A stretch of DNA of 64,000 nt from Bacteroidota bacterium (GTDB lineage: Bacteria; Bacteroidota; Bacteroidia; AKYH767-A; JAHEYN01): assembly GCA_023251555.1 (NCBI GenBank), contig JAHEYN010000012.1:35095-99094 (forward strand), read 5' to 3'. A program made the position numbers and the translations under genes. Positions within the stretch are counted from its first letter, which is position 1; the number at the start of each line of letters is the position of its first letter. Below the pieces are notes generated by a model that had not been told where the DNA came from, searched no databases, and saw nothing but the letters and a program-made list of their open reading frames with translations. Below, in pieces: positions 55,279-64,000 of the stretch.

Positions 55279-57489
55279 TCACTTAGCCAGCCAGTAGCTG
55301 ATTTTAACGACAACCGCCCTGTTCTTAACCCCGAACTTCAGCGGATCGTAATTGTCCGTGTATACGATATAAATATCGGACATGGGTTTAAACTTCCATT
55401 GCATCCTTGCATTGATGTTAACATTGTCAGCCTGGGTGTTGTATTGGATAAATGTGGTAAGGAACAGGCTGCGTGTAAATGAGAGGTCTATTCTTGGCCC
55501 TATGAGTACAAGGTTGGAAGATGCATACGGAGAGGGCAGCCGGATGTGCTCATTTTCAATACTCACGGTAAAAATGCCCCATGGCTGTTTCCTGAAGTTA
55601 AGGTTGGTTATCCATGTAAGTTTGGTTCCGTTAAAGTAAGTTCCGTAGCTTGCAAGCATATCCCCGTTAAGCGTTTTCCTGAAATCGGAAAATACCTGGG
55701 CTCCCCAGTCCCGGTAATAGTAAGTACTCCCTGCAGCAAGAGGTGTTTTCTGGAGCCCGCTGGGGTCATAGGGTGAAGTAAGGAGAATATAATTCTCATC
55801 ATAAAACACTTTTGCAACTGCTGTGTTTTTAAACTTTGCATCGTAGGACAAGGTAAGCAGCCTGTCGGCGGCCTTATACTGTTTATTATCCCAGTACAGG
55901 CTTGCATAGAGTTCGGGTCCGTGGTTGTTTAACGGTCCGGATTTAGGAAAGAAACTGTAGCTGGCAACAGGCTCCAGGCGGAAGTACCCTGTCCTTAGTA
56001 CATACCCCACATCTGCATTATAGTTGGAGTCCACATATTCATGATTCCATTCAAGGGAAATCCTGGGAGTTGCATATACAAGCCAGAGTGCTGTTGCTTT
56101 CTGGTCTTTGCTGATGGTGTTTCCGAAGGAATGATGGTAAAATACCTTTCCTGTCCACCGGCCGTTGTTCGATCCCAGGTTGTAGTCCACACCTGCAACC
56201 CTGTTTACATCTGCAGGATTAAATTCTGCTCCCTTAAAACCCTGTCTGTTCACGATAAAGCCTGTGATATAAGAACGCTCAAACATTTTGCGCTGGAATG
56301 CGGCTACAGAGTAATTTTGCGGACTGAGATTCAGTTCTCCCACTCCTTCGGTCTGCATATTCATCAGGCCTATTCTCCAGTCCTGGTTTATCTTTCCGTT
56401 AAGCCTGGCGCCTGCGATAATGGGAACAGGCTTATCTCCGGATATCCCGATACGCCGTGAAAAGAACGGGCGGATTTTTGTAAATCCCGGCATGCTGAAG
56501 AGATCGCTGTTCTCTATGAAGAAATTTCTTTTTTCGGGATAGTAAATGCTGAAGCGGCTGAGGTTGGTAACCTGCTTGTCCACTTCAACCTGTGAAAAAT
56601 CGGGATTAACGGTGAGATCAAGGCTGAGTGAGGAAGTGAGTGCGATCTTTGCATCCATCCCGAAGTTTGCTTTTGAAGCCTGTTCTCCGACCTGATAATC
56701 TTTTTCTGTTTTCGAGATGGCATAGGGAACGGCGGAGATGTTTGTCCCCGTTTTCCCCGGGGGGGAATCCCATATCAGCCTGCCGGTAAAAGCGAGGTGC
56801 GAGATGTTCTGATTCCTGGGTACGGGCACCCAGGTGGAACTTTCGTTTCTTTTGAGGTCATTTCTTCCGAAGTTTATTCTCCATTCTCCGGCTCCCGGCT
56901 TGAAACGCATGGAGGAGAAAGGAATAGCCATTTCAACAATCCACCGGCCGTTTCCCCTCCTCACCTCGGAGTACCATTTGTTGTCCCAGTCGGTTGACAC
57001 GCCGCGCATTCCTCCTTCGGCGATCAGGCCTTCTCTCTGTACCCCGTAAGGATTTACTCCGAAGCTAAACCCGTTTGTTTTGTCATTAAAAGGGTTGAGC
57101 GTTATAACGAAAGCGTCGGTGATGGGATAGGAAAAATCACGTTTCAGCGACTGGATTACAAAATCTCCCGGAATATCATCAAAACAAACAGCGCCTACAT
57201 ATAAAAACTCGTTGTCGTATGTGAGGCGTACCTCTGTCCTGGAGAGCGCAAAACAAGTGTCATAAGGAAGGTTGTCGAAAAAATCTTTTGCGGTTTCGGC
57301 GGTGTTCCACTCCTCTTCATCAAGATTGCCGTCGAGGGTGATTTTATGCCGGGTACTGCTGATGTGAAGGGAATATGTTTCGACGGGGGGAGGGGAGGTA
57401 AAAGCCCAGAGAAAGGGCAGGGTGCCGGCAATGAGAAAGGTGCGGAGAGTCTGCCTTCCGGATATGGATGTATGAAAGATTTTTCTCAG
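55279..57489 (-). CDS. DUF5916 outer-membrane protein with CBM9-like N-terminal domain, probable CTG start
   Basis: The open frame runs to 57489 without any ATG, GTG or TTG before residue 161, yet the upstream translation is clearly coding: a signal peptide-like [14 protein letters not shown] then [13 protein letters not shown], and a CBM9-like module with [12 protein letters not shown] and [13 protein letters not shown]. The only sensible start is CTG at 57489, in a CTGA overlap with the purC stop, exactly where an ATGA would be expected. That gives 736 residues: CBM9-like domain (about 40-215), then DUF5916 ([20 protein letters not shown]) and an outer-membrane barrel. If only ATG counted, the product would be the 576-residue piece from 57009 without a signal peptide. 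Confidence 0.8.
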   Translation of the reverse strand: MRKIFHTSISGRQTLRTFLIAGTLPFLWAFTSPPPVETYSLHISSTRHKITLDGNLDEEEWNTAETAKDFFDNLPYDTCFALSRTEVRLTYDNEFLYVGAVCFDDIPGDFVIQSLKRDFSYPITDAFVITLNPFNDKTNGFSFGVNPYGVQREGLIAEGGMRGVSTDWDNKWYSEVRRGNGRWIVEMAIPFSSMRFKPGAGEWRINFGRNDLKRNESSTWVPVPRNQNISHLAFTGRLIWDSPPGKTGTNISAVPYAISKTEKDYQVGEQASKANFGMDAKIALTSSLSLDLTVNPDFSQVEVDKQVTNLSRFSIYYPEKRNFFIENSDLFSMPGFTKIRPFFSRRIGISGDKPVPIIAGARLNGKINQDWRIGLMNMQTEGVGELNLSPQNYSVAAFQRKMFERSYITGFIVNRQGFKGAEFNPADVNRVAGVDYNLGSNNGRWTGKVFYHHSFGNTISKDQKATALWLVYATPRISLEWNHEYVDSNYNADVGYVLRTGYFRLEPVASYSFFPKSGPLNNHGPELYASLYWDNKQYKAADRLLTLSYDAKFKNTAVAKVFYDENYILLTSPYDPSGLQKTPLAAGSTYYYRDWGAQVFSDFRKTLNGDMLASYGTYFNGTKLTWITNLNFRKQPWGIFTVSIENEHIRLPSPYASSNLVLIGPRIDLSFTRSLFLTTFIQYNTQADNVNINARMQWKFKPMSDIYIVYTDNYDPLKFGVKNRAVVVKISYWLAK

Positions 57490-58433
57490 GCGGAAGCTAG
57501 ATATGTCCGGATGTTTTTTTCCACCCTTGAGAGAATATCGGAAGCATCCGATTTTATGAACGCCTCACCTGTGATATGCTCGTATAGCTCAATATATCTT
57601 TCGGAAATGCTGTTCACGACCTCTCCGCTCATAAGCGGTATTTTCTGGCCTTCCTTTCCCTGGAACCCGTTGGCCATCAGCCATTCGCGCACAAATTCTT
57701 TTGAAAGCTGTTTTTGAGGTTCTCCTTTCTCCTGGCGGGTTTTGTAGCCATCGGCATAAAAATAGCGGGAAGAATCCGGTGTGTGTATCTCATCAATGAG
57801 ATAGATTTTGCCATCCTGTTTCCCGAACTCATACTTGGTGTCAACGAGGATAAGGCCGCGGCCTGAAGCAATGGAGGTTCCCCGTTTGAAGAGCTCCCGT
57901 GTATATTTCTCAAGAGCCGTGTAATCTTGTTCTGAAACGAGTCCCTGCCTGAGAATTTCTTCACGCGAAATATCCTCATCATGTCCCACGGACGCCTTGG
58001 TCGTAGGAGTGATGATGGGCTCCGGGAAACAGTCATTTTCTTTTAATTCTTCAGGCATGGGTACTCCGCAGAGTTGTCGCTTCCCTGCTTTGTACTCTCT
58101 CCATGCGTGCCCCGAGAGATAACCGCGTATCACCATCTCCACTTTGAAAGGCTCGCATTTTTTCCCGGCGGTCACTACGGGGTCGGGAACGGCGGTCATC
58201 CAGTTGGGAACAATATCGGAGGTGGCTTTTAAAAAGCGGGCTGCAATCTGGTTCAGCACCTGGCCCTTGTATGGGATGCCTTCCGGCAGCACAACATCAA
58301 AGGCGGAGATACGGTCAGTGGCTACCATTACAAGCAGCCTGTCATCTATATTATATACATCCCGGACCTTTCCCTTGTAGAGATTTTTCTGGCCGGGAAA
58401 ATGGAAACCGGTTGAGAGCAGAACATTTTTCAT
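57486..58433 (-). CDS. purC: SAICAR synthase (phosphoribosylaminoimidazole-succinocarboxamide synthase)
   Basis: 315 residues, the longer form of the enzyme. Joins CAIR with aspartate using ATP in purine synthesis. Motifs: [13 protein letters not shown] (ATP-binding loop), [36 protein letters not shown], the metal-binding [11 protein letters not shown] and [12 protein letters not shown]. Its TGA stop overlaps the CTG start of the DUF5916 gene by 4 bp. The 140-bp region upstream contains only AT-rich DNA. Confidence 0.96.
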   Translation of the reverse strand: MKNVLLSTGFHFPGQKNLYKGKVRDVYNIDDRLLVMVATDRISAFDVVLPEGIPYKGQVLNQIAARFLKATSDIVPNWMTAVPDPVVTAGKKCEPFKVEMVIRGYLSGHAWREYKAGKRQLCGVPMPEELKENDCFPEPIITPTTKASVGHDEDISREEILRQGLVSEQDYTALEKYTRELFKRGTSIASGRGLILVDTKYEFGKQDGKIYLIDEIHTPDSSRYFYADGYKTRQEKGEPQKQLSKEFVREWLMANGFQGKEGQKIPLMSGEVVNSISERYIELYEHITGEAFIKSDASDILSRVEKNIRTYLASA

Positions 58434-58573
58434 AAGAGGGTTATATATGATATATATAATGAAAAGAAGGTCGTAAAGTTAATCAAGAGATCGGAATTGA
58501 AAAAGGAACGGGTATATGGCAAGTTTCTGCCATACAGATAAAAAACGAATTGATTTTTGTCCCTTAGCGGGTA

Positions 58574-60580
58574 TTATTGCTCCCTCACAAACCGGATCTG
58601 ATTTTGTTCCGTTCCGTTGTTTATAATAAAAAAGTACATGCCTCTCTGTAGCATTCCTGTATTGAGTTTCCCGGTGTAAATTCCTTCCGTATATTTTATA
58701 TCCTGCCTCATCAGTGTATTGCCGAAAATATCCTTCACGCGGATACTGATATTTTCTCCGGCTGCCGGGAACTCGTAAAAAAGCGTTTCTCCGGCGGGGT
58801 TAGGATAAAGCCTGACCGGCAGCTTGTGTATTTCCCCGGATGTGGCGGAAATAATATCCGAGTAGGAGTATTTTCCGTCATAATCCACTTGTTTTAAGCG
58901 ATAGTAATTGATGCCGGGGAGAGGATGTGCATCTGTAGCTGAGTAATTTTTTACTGCTGTTGATTCGGTGTTGTTTTTTATGCTACACATGGGCTCAAAT
59001 ATGCTTGCATCTTTGCTTTTTTCAACGGTAAAGTAGTCGGTGTTTACTTCGTCCGAAGCGGACCATGAAATTTTAACCGTTTTATCTTTCAGGAAGTCGG
59101 CATTAAAATACCTGAGATTTATGGGTAATGCCGTACACCCGTATTTTCCTGCGAAGATGTCATAGCTGCCGTGTGTGGTGAGGTTGGCAGTTGCGGATCC
59201 CGGGTCGAAATCTGCCGTGGCGTTAAAGGTGCCCGTGATATAAATGTTGCACGAAGCATCCACGTCAATGCCATAAACATAATCAAAGCTTGAACTTCCT
59301 ATTTGTGCAGCCCACTGGTAGGCGCCGGCGGCGGAATATTTGGCGAAAAAGCCATCGTAATTTCCGACAGCGGTCATATTAGCCACTGATGCGCTGGGGT
59401 CGAAATCTGCAGTTGACCAGAAAAATCCCGAAACATAAACATTCCCTGAGCCGTCAACGGCAATACCGTGAGCCTCGTCGGTAGTGGATCCACCCATATT
59501 TCCTGCCCATACATAAATGCCTGCGGAGGTATATTTCCCGAAGAACCCGTCGGGCGCACAGCATGGGGCAACAAGGTTGTTGGTGGCCCCGGCAGGGTTG
59601 AAGTCAACCGTGCCGTTGAATATTCCCGTAATATAAACATTACTGCCGCTGCCGTCTACTGTAATTCCGTAGCCGATGTCTGCGCCTGCGCCGCCTATGC
59701 TTTTTGCCCAGGTGAGTGCACCTGCGGAACTGTATTTTCCAAAAAAGATATCCATGTTTGCCACCGGCGTCATATTGCTTACTCCGCCGTTTGGATCAAA
59801 GTCTGCCGTACCTGAATACTCTCCGGTGATGTAAACATTTCCAGAAGCGTCAACTGTTATAGCGTGAGCGATATCTGCTCCCAGGCTGCTGATGGCCTTG
59901 GCCCAGAGATAATTCCCGGAAGCGTCGTACTTCGCAAAAAATATGTCTGAATTGACCACGTTGGTTGTCAGGTTAGCCGTACCCGCACCCGGGTCAAAAT
60001 CTGCTGTTCCTCCGCCTCCGCCTCCGAAAGTTCCGGCGATGTGAGTATTTCCTGCTGCGTCGGCAGCGATGCCGTAACCCTCGTCGTTTGCAGTAGTGCC
60101 TATGCTTTCTGCCCATACCAGGTTTCCTGAAACATCATACCGGGCAAAGAAAATATCATCCAGTCCCATATTTGCAAGAGTTGTTGTTCCTGCACCCGGG
60201 TCGAAATCGGCCGCGCCTTTGAAAGAGCCTGTGATAAATACTCCGGAGGCATCCACAGCAAGGCTGTTGCCGATATCATTTCCCGTGCTTCCTATGCTGA
60301 ATGCCCAGAGATAGCCTCCTGAAGGATCGTACTTTGCAAGGAAAATATCCTGCCCGCCCTGGGAGGTAAGGTTGGCAGATCCTGAAGGATTAAAATTAGC
60401 TGTACCATTAAAATAGCCGGTAACATAGGTATTGCCTGAAACATCGGCACGAATGCTGTATCCCATTTCATCGGAAGTACCTCCCATGGAGTTTGCCCAT
60501 GTGTAGGCCGGTTGTGCGGCGCCCCGGATGATGATCAGGGAGAAGAAAATTATTGCCGCAAGTGGTTGAAGGTTTTTCAT
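58574..60580 (-). CDS. Secreted SBBP-type beta-propeller repeat protein with type A T9SS domain
   Basis: 668 residues. Signal peptide 1-22 (ending GAAQ), then eight repeats of about 53-58 residues with the pattern D-x-G-x-x-I-x-V-D-x-SGN-V-YITG-x-F-x-GTADFDPG and YxWA, which are SBBP-like and probably form a beta-propeller. After residue ~480 comes the same linker domain as in the protein at 38269 (LPINLRYFNADFLKDKTVKISWSASDE to YYRLKQVDYDGKYSY) and a type A T9SS domain (RLYPNPAGETLF, then MLQRGMYFFIINNG). Exported by T9SS to the surface. Divergent from the helical-repeat paralogue at 60786. Confidence 0.9.
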   Translation of the reverse strand: MKNLQPLAAIIFFSLIIIRGAAQPAYTWANSMGGTSDEMGYSIRADVSGNTYVTGYFNGTANFNPSGSANLTSQGGQDIFLAKYDPSGGYLWAFSIGSTGNDIGNSLAVDASGVFITGSFKGAADFDPGAGTTTLANMGLDDIFFARYDVSGNLVWAESIGTTANDEGYGIAADAAGNTHIAGTFGGGGGGTADFDPGAGTANLTTNVVNSDIFFAKYDASGNYLWAKAISSLGADIAHAITVDASGNVYITGEYSGTADFDPNGGVSNMTPVANMDIFFGKYSSAGALTWAKSIGGAGADIGYGITVDGSGSNVYITGIFNGTVDFNPAGATNNLVAPCCAPDGFFGKYTSAGIYVWAGNMGGSTTDEAHGIAVDGSGNVYVSGFFWSTADFDPSASVANMTAVGNYDGFFAKYSAAGAYQWAAQIGSSSFDYVYGIDVDASCNIYITGTFNATADFDPGSATANLTTHGSYDIFAGKYGCTALPINLRYFNADFLKDKTVKISWSASDEVNTDYFTVEKSKDASIFEPMCSIKNNTESTAVKNYSATDAHPLPGINYYRLKQVDYDGKYSYSDIISATSGEIHKLPVRLYPNPAGETLFYEFPAAGENISIRVKDIFGNTLMRQDIKYTEGIYTGKLNTGMLQRGMYFFIINNGTEQNQIRFVREQ

Positions 60581-60785
60581 CTGGATTTTATTTGTTTTTA
60601 TTGGGATAGCACTAAATGAGTATATAAGAGTTTGATTACAAAAGAACTCCAGGGAAGACGTATTTTAAAATTATCATTTCTTATAATAAATAAGTCAAAA
60701 TATGATATTACATATAATATGTTTAAATTTATATTAAAAAAGGAACATCTTATTTATATTTTTAATAGGTATATAAACAAATCAA
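60581..60785. other. AT-rich divergent promoter region
   Basis: 205 bp between the divergent T9SS cargo and helical-repeat genes. It is very AT-rich, with several TATAAT-like stretches, one of which (60682-60690) contains TATAATAAA, the core of the direct repeat found twice in the equivalent region at 38162-38201. No gene and no full-consensus promoter was found. Confidence 0.4.
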
Positions 60786-62357
60786 ATGAAGAAAGCATCT
60801 GATTATTTATTCCGGCTCATTCATTCTCTTTCCCAGTCTGAGCAGAGATATTTTAAATTATTTGCGAGACGGCATGTCTCCCGGAGGGAAAATAAGTATG
60901 TCAGAATTTTTGATATAGTAGCCGGCCAGAAGCAATATGATGAAGAACCGTTGAGGAAGTTCTTCCCGGGCAGGAATGCCAGCGCCGGTCTGTTTGCTGC
61001 CAAGGATTATTTATTTAAAATGATTCTGAGGAGCCTTGAGGTCCACCATGCGAGAAATACAGTTCACAGCACCCTGAAAAATCAACTGACACACATAGAG
61101 GTCTTATACCGCAAAGGCCTTTATAAGATATGCGCCCGTATACTTTCACAGGCGAAAGAGGAGGCATACAGGTTTGAGGATTTCTATGCAGTGATGCAAC
61201 TTCTTGGCTGGGAGCGGACATTGATGATTACAACGGCTGACCTTCCCAGTCTTGAGGAAAATGAGGCAAGAATCTTCAGCGAGGAATTATCCATCATTAA
61301 AAAAACAGAAAATATAAATGCATACCAGCACCTTCATTCCCAGGTTATAATAATCAGTTTTAAAGAGGGGCATGTGCGTAAAGAAAAAGAGATAAAAAAG
61401 CTGCGGTCTATTATGGATCACCCTTTGCTCAGTGATGAAAGGCAGGCTCTTTCATATAGCGCAAAGCTGAGTTATTACAGGATATACGCTTCATATTTTT
61501 ACACTATCGCCGACAGGGATAAATACTACAGGTACCTGAAAAAACAGATGATCCTGATGGAGTCCCATCCACACCAGATTAAGGAGCAGCAAGGCAATTA
61601 CCTGCGCCTTCTGAATAACTTCATCCCTGCATGTATTATGACTGCTCATTACAGGGAGGCTGAGGCTGGTCTGCAGAAATTTAAAAACATAACGGGTGCG
61701 GATAAGGAGGTCAAAGCTTATATCTTTATTAACACCCACAGCAATGAGCTTGACCTGAGTTTTTCGAGAGGAGAATATAAAAAGGCATTATCCATCATAC
61801 CTGCAATAGAGAAAGGTTTGCAGCAGTTTAATAATCACAGCAGCAGGGAGCGGCTGCTGATCTTATACTTTGATATTTTCTATGTTTACTTTGCTCTTGA
61901 AGATTATTCCCGCGCCCTTAAATGGATTAACCGTATCCTGAATGAGAGGCATATAGGCTTGAGGGAAGACCTGTACGCCAACGCAAGAATGATGAACCTG
62001 GTTGTTCACTTTGAACTTGGAAATACCGATCTTCTCGAATATATCGTCAGGTCAACATACCGCTATCTGTACAAAAGGGACAGGCTCTACAGGTTTGAAA
62101 CTGCATTGCTGAATTTTATAAGGAGAAAACTTCCGGGTATATTGAACAGGGATGAACTTATAAAAGCCTTTAAGATATTAAAGGAGGAATTGCAGGAGAT
62201 AATAAAAGATTCTTCCGAACAAAAGGCGCTCGAATATTTTGACTTTATTTCCTGGCTGGAAAGCAAGGTGGAAGGGAAGCCTTTTGCCGAGATTGTCAGG
62301 CGGAAGTATCATAACCTGCTCCTTCGGAAACCTGCGGGTGCACGTGGAATGCCCTGA
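60786..62357 (+). CDS. Helical-repeat protein of unknown function (paralogue of 36590-38137)
   Basis: 523 residues, no signal peptide. N-terminal pattern LIHSLSQSEQRYFKLFARR, then KDYLFKMILRSLEVHHA, LYRKGLYKICARILSQA and LGWERTL, each with a clear counterpart in the 515-residue protein. The middle region has TPR-like helices (YREAEAGLQKF, YKKALSIIPAIEKG, YSRALKWINRILNE). The C terminus ALEYFDFISWLESKVEGKPFAEIV matches the paralogue almost residue by residue. Likely a cytoplasmic scaffold or regulator of the divergent T9SS cargo gene; that is inference from the repeated arrangement only. Confidence 0.85.
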   Translation: MKKASDYLFRLIHSLSQSEQRYFKLFARRHVSRRENKYVRIFDIVAGQKQYDEEPLRKFFPGRNASAGLFAAKDYLFKMILRSLEVHHARNTVHSTLKNQLTHIEVLYRKGLYKICARILSQAKEEAYRFEDFYAVMQLLGWERTLMITTADLPSLEENEARIFSEELSIIKKTENINAYQHLHSQVIIISFKEGHVRKEKEIKKLRSIMDHPLLSDERQALSYSAKLSYYRIYASYFYTIADRDKYYRYLKKQMILMESHPHQIKEQQGNYLRLLNNFIPACIMTAHYREAEAGLQKFKNITGADKEVKAYIFINTHSNELDLSFSRGEYKKALSIIPAIEKGLQQFNNHSSRERLLILYFDIFYVYFALEDYSRALKWINRILNERHIGLREDLYANARMMNLVVHFELGNTDLLEYIVRSTYRYLYKRDRLYRFETALLNFIRRKLPGILNRDELIKAFKILKEELQEIIKDSSEQKALEYFDFISWLESKVEGKPFAEIVRRKYHNLLLRKPAGARGMP

Positions 62358-62469
62358 CGTCAGGATTAAGGTTGTTCAGGGGCATAGCCTGAAGCGATTT
62401 CCCGTATTTTTTCTTTTGCCCCGGCCGGCATATTTGCCGGGATAAGCTGTATCATATACCTTCGCATTC

Positions 62470-63255
62470 ATGCATCGGAAAAATAAATATACCATAGTGC
62501 TGCTTGGTGCAGGGAGACTTGCTTATTCGCTCGCGCCTGCCCTGGAGCGTGCAGGACATAATGTAATCCAGGTTTACAGCCGTAAAATCGCCGATGCAAA
62601 AAAACTGTCGGGCAGCCTTTCTTCCTCTTTATATACAAATAAGTTGAACCTCGTTCGAAAGGATGCAGATATATACATTGTTGCAGTAAGCGATGAAGCC
62701 ATAGCTCCCCTCGTTTCGGAATTCGACCCGGCCAATAAAATAATGGTTCACACTTCGGGAAGTATCCCCCTTTCGGTTTTCGGAAGAAAAAACACAGCCA
62801 GGCGGGGTGTCTTTTATCCCGTACAGTCTTTTACCCGGGAAAATAGACAGTCTTTTGCCGGAATCCCCGTGTGTATAGAAGCGGGAGGAGCGGAAGTTCT
62901 CGGAATACTTTCCGGTATTGGAAAGTCCATCGGTGCAGGGATTTATCGCTTTGACTCATCACAAAGAAAGACACTTCATCTTGCTGCAGTGTTTACAAAT
63001 AACTTTACCACCCACATGTTGGTAATTGCTGAAAAGATTCTGCGGAAAAAAAAGATCCCCTTCGGAATCCTCCTTCCATTGGCTGCAGAAACATTCTCCA
63101 GGATAAAAAACAGTGATCCCTCCCGTATGCAGACGGGACCGGCCTCCCGCGGTGACAGGAAAGTAATATCCGCCCACCTCCGCGCACTTGCGGAATTCCC
63201 GGAATACAGGAAAGTATACAGCGTACTGAGCAGCAGCATAGAGAAAAACAAATAA
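62470..63255 (+). CDS. DUF2520 Rossmann-fold oxidoreductase-like protein
   Basis: 261 residues. The N-terminal NAD(P)-binding domain starts IVLLGAGRLAYSLAPALERAGHNV (GxGxxA variant), and the C-terminal all-helical domain is DUF2520, together resembling pyrroline-5-carboxylate reductase and 2-dehydropantoate reductase. Conserved segments include VSDEAIAPLV, HTSGSIPL and RRGVFYPVQSF. The substrate is unknown. It starts 112 bp after the helical-repeat gene, and the prenyltransferase follows 7 bp downstream. Confidence 0.87.
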   Translation: MHRKNKYTIVLLGAGRLAYSLAPALERAGHNVIQVYSRKIADAKKLSGSLSSSLYTNKLNLVRKDADIYIVAVSDEAIAPLVSEFDPANKIMVHTSGSIPLSVFGRKNTARRGVFYPVQSFTRENRQSFAGIPVCIEAGGAEVLGILSGIGKSIGAGIYRFDSSQRKTLHLAAVFTNNFTTHMLVIAEKILRKKKIPFGILLPLAAETFSRIKNSDPSRMQTGPASRGDRKVISAHLRALAEFPEYRKVYSVLSSSIEKNK

Positions 63256-63262
63256 CCACAGT

Positions 63263-64000
63263 ATGCTGCACTTTGTAAAACTTATACGGCTGCCCAACCT
63301 GATCATGATGGCTCTCGCACAGTTTATGGTGCGTTACTGTATCATTATTCCCCTCTTCACCTGGTCCGCGAAAATTAATCCTGAAATCAGGGTGGAACAG
63401 ATGCTTCATACCGGGCGCACAGATTTTATTCTCCTCGTGCTTTCAACAGTGCTGGTAGCTGCAGCGGGTTACATCATCAATGATTATTTTGATACCGGTA
63501 TGGATTCCGTTAACAGGCCGGGGAAAATGATCGTCGGCAAACACCTCAGCAAAAGCGCTGCAATGAACAGCTATATCGCTTTATCCGCTTCAGGCGTATT
63601 GCTCGGCGGCTGGGTGGCGTGGCATACAGGTATGTTCAGGCTGGGTATGATTAATATTCTCACAGCAGGCCTGCTCTGGTTTTATTCGGTAGATTATAAA
63701 AAAACTTTCTTGCTGGGAAACGTGATTATCGCGTTTCTTTCGGCTGTGGTACCTGTTGTGCCCGCACTTTATGAGAAAGAATTTTATATCAATTTCTGGT
63801 ATGTGCTTGTGTATGCCGTCTTTGCTTTTCTTCTTACAATGGCAAGGGAGGTTATTAAAGATGTGGAAGATATGGAAGGCGACAGGATGGAAGGTTGCCG
63901 GACTATTCCCATTGTTCTCGGAACCGGGCCCGCAAAAATGATCGCCGCCGCATTTGCATTGATGGCAATGATTTTTACAGGGATTGTCCTGCATAGAAAT
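63263..64000 (+). CDS. UbiA-family prenyltransferase, 3' end outside the window
   Basis: 246 codons from ATG 63263 with no stop before the window ends, so the protein is C-terminally truncated here. It is a polytopic membrane enzyme with the two Asp-rich motifs of the UbiA family: NDYFDTGMD (first) and DVEDMEGDRMEG (second). Segments such as FVKLIRLPNL at the start resemble the geranylgeranylglycerol-phosphate geranylgeranyltransferase-like group common in Bacteroidota, but the acceptor is not certain. It starts 7 bp after the DUF2520 gene. Confidence 0.88.
   Translation, partial: MLHFVKLIRLPNLIMMALAQFMVRYCIIIPLFTWSAKINPEIRVEQMLHTGRTDFILLVLSTVLVAAAGYIINDYFDTGMDSVNRPGKMIVGKHLSKSAAMNSYIALSASGVLLGGWVAWHTGMFRLGMINILTAGLLWFYSVDYKKTFLLGNVIIAFLSAVVPVVPALYEKEFYINFWYVLVYAVFAFLLTMAREVIKDVEDMEGDRMEGCRTIPIVLGTGPAKMIAAAFALMAMIFTGIVLHRN

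Noticed and set aside
55153..55482. 109-codon plus-strand frame opposite the end of the DUF5916 gene
   Set aside because: Antisense to a clearly coding region, no recognisable sequence, and composition typical of a shadow frame.
62425..62440. Hairpin CCGGCA-TATT-TGCCGG before the DUF2520 gene
   Set aside because: No T-run on either strand, so not an intrinsic terminator; too short to argue for an operator without other copies.

Overview
The window comes from a chromosome of a Bacteroidota bacterium (GC content in the mid 40s by eye). The evidence is gliding-motility ABC transporter genes (gldA, gldF, gldG), several secreted proteins with type IX secretion (T9SS) C-terminal sorting domains, a TonB receptor with an N-terminal carboxypeptidase-like domain, weak Shine-Dalgarno sequences, and many promoters that fit the Bacteroidota pattern TTG/TTTG - about 20 bp - TAnnTTTG. 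No rRNA, tRNA, CRISPR array, prophage or intact insertion sequence was seen. Most of the window is core metabolism and envelope biology.

Layout. 1-2.1 kb: a membrane-anchored patatin-like lipase. 2.1-6.5 kb (minus): operon gldA-gldF-gldG-DUF4340, with a 57-residue secreted peptide gene just upstream. 6.6-8.6 kb: fused 2-oxoacid dehydrogenase E1. 8.7-10.7 kb: small envelope genes (a 46-residue membrane protein, two paralogous Ala/Lys-rich lipoproteins, an Ig-like lipoprotein) with clear promoters and terminators. 10.7-12.7 kb: LTA-synthase-like sulfatase. 12.9-18.3 kb: a tight five-gene run (TPR protein, Cys-rich secreted protein, pyrD, TPR-SpoIIE phosphatase, catalytically dead M16 homologue). 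18.4-21.7 kb: giant type B T9SS adhesin. 21.8-23.7 kb: guaB and a TonB C-terminal protein. 23.7-36.6 kb: complete 14-gene nuo operon (complex I) with a short NuoG. 36.6-39.5 kb: a roughly 520-residue helical-repeat protein divergent from a T9SS cargo. 39.5-47.2 kb (minus): a secreted M1 peptidase fused to a predicted outer-membrane barrel, a GT39-like glycosyltransferase, an RMDN-like TPR protein and a TMTC-like TPR glycosyltransferase. 47.5-51 kb: murB and a TonB-dependent receptor. 51.2-51.9 kb: MNT antitoxin followed by a HEPN toxin gene interrupted by an in-frame TGA. 52-55 kb (minus): pckA-rsmE-DUF4159. 55.3-58.4 kb (minus): purC coupled to a DUF5916 outer-membrane protein that seems to start with CTG. 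58.6-62.4 kb: a second T9SS cargo divergent from a paralogue of the 520-residue protein. 62.5-64 kb: DUF2520 dehydrogenase and a UbiA prenyltransferase cut by the window end.

Structure beyond genes. A ~65-bp structured repeat with inverted ends occurs three times in the same orientation (8.68, 21.73, 47.23 kb). A 153-bp MITE-like element with 14-bp perfect terminal inverted repeats ends at the murB start. The strongest candidates for something new are the duplicated divergent 520-residue/T9SS-cargo module, the M1 peptidase-barrel fusion with its linked glycosyltransferase operon, and the three-copy structured repeat.
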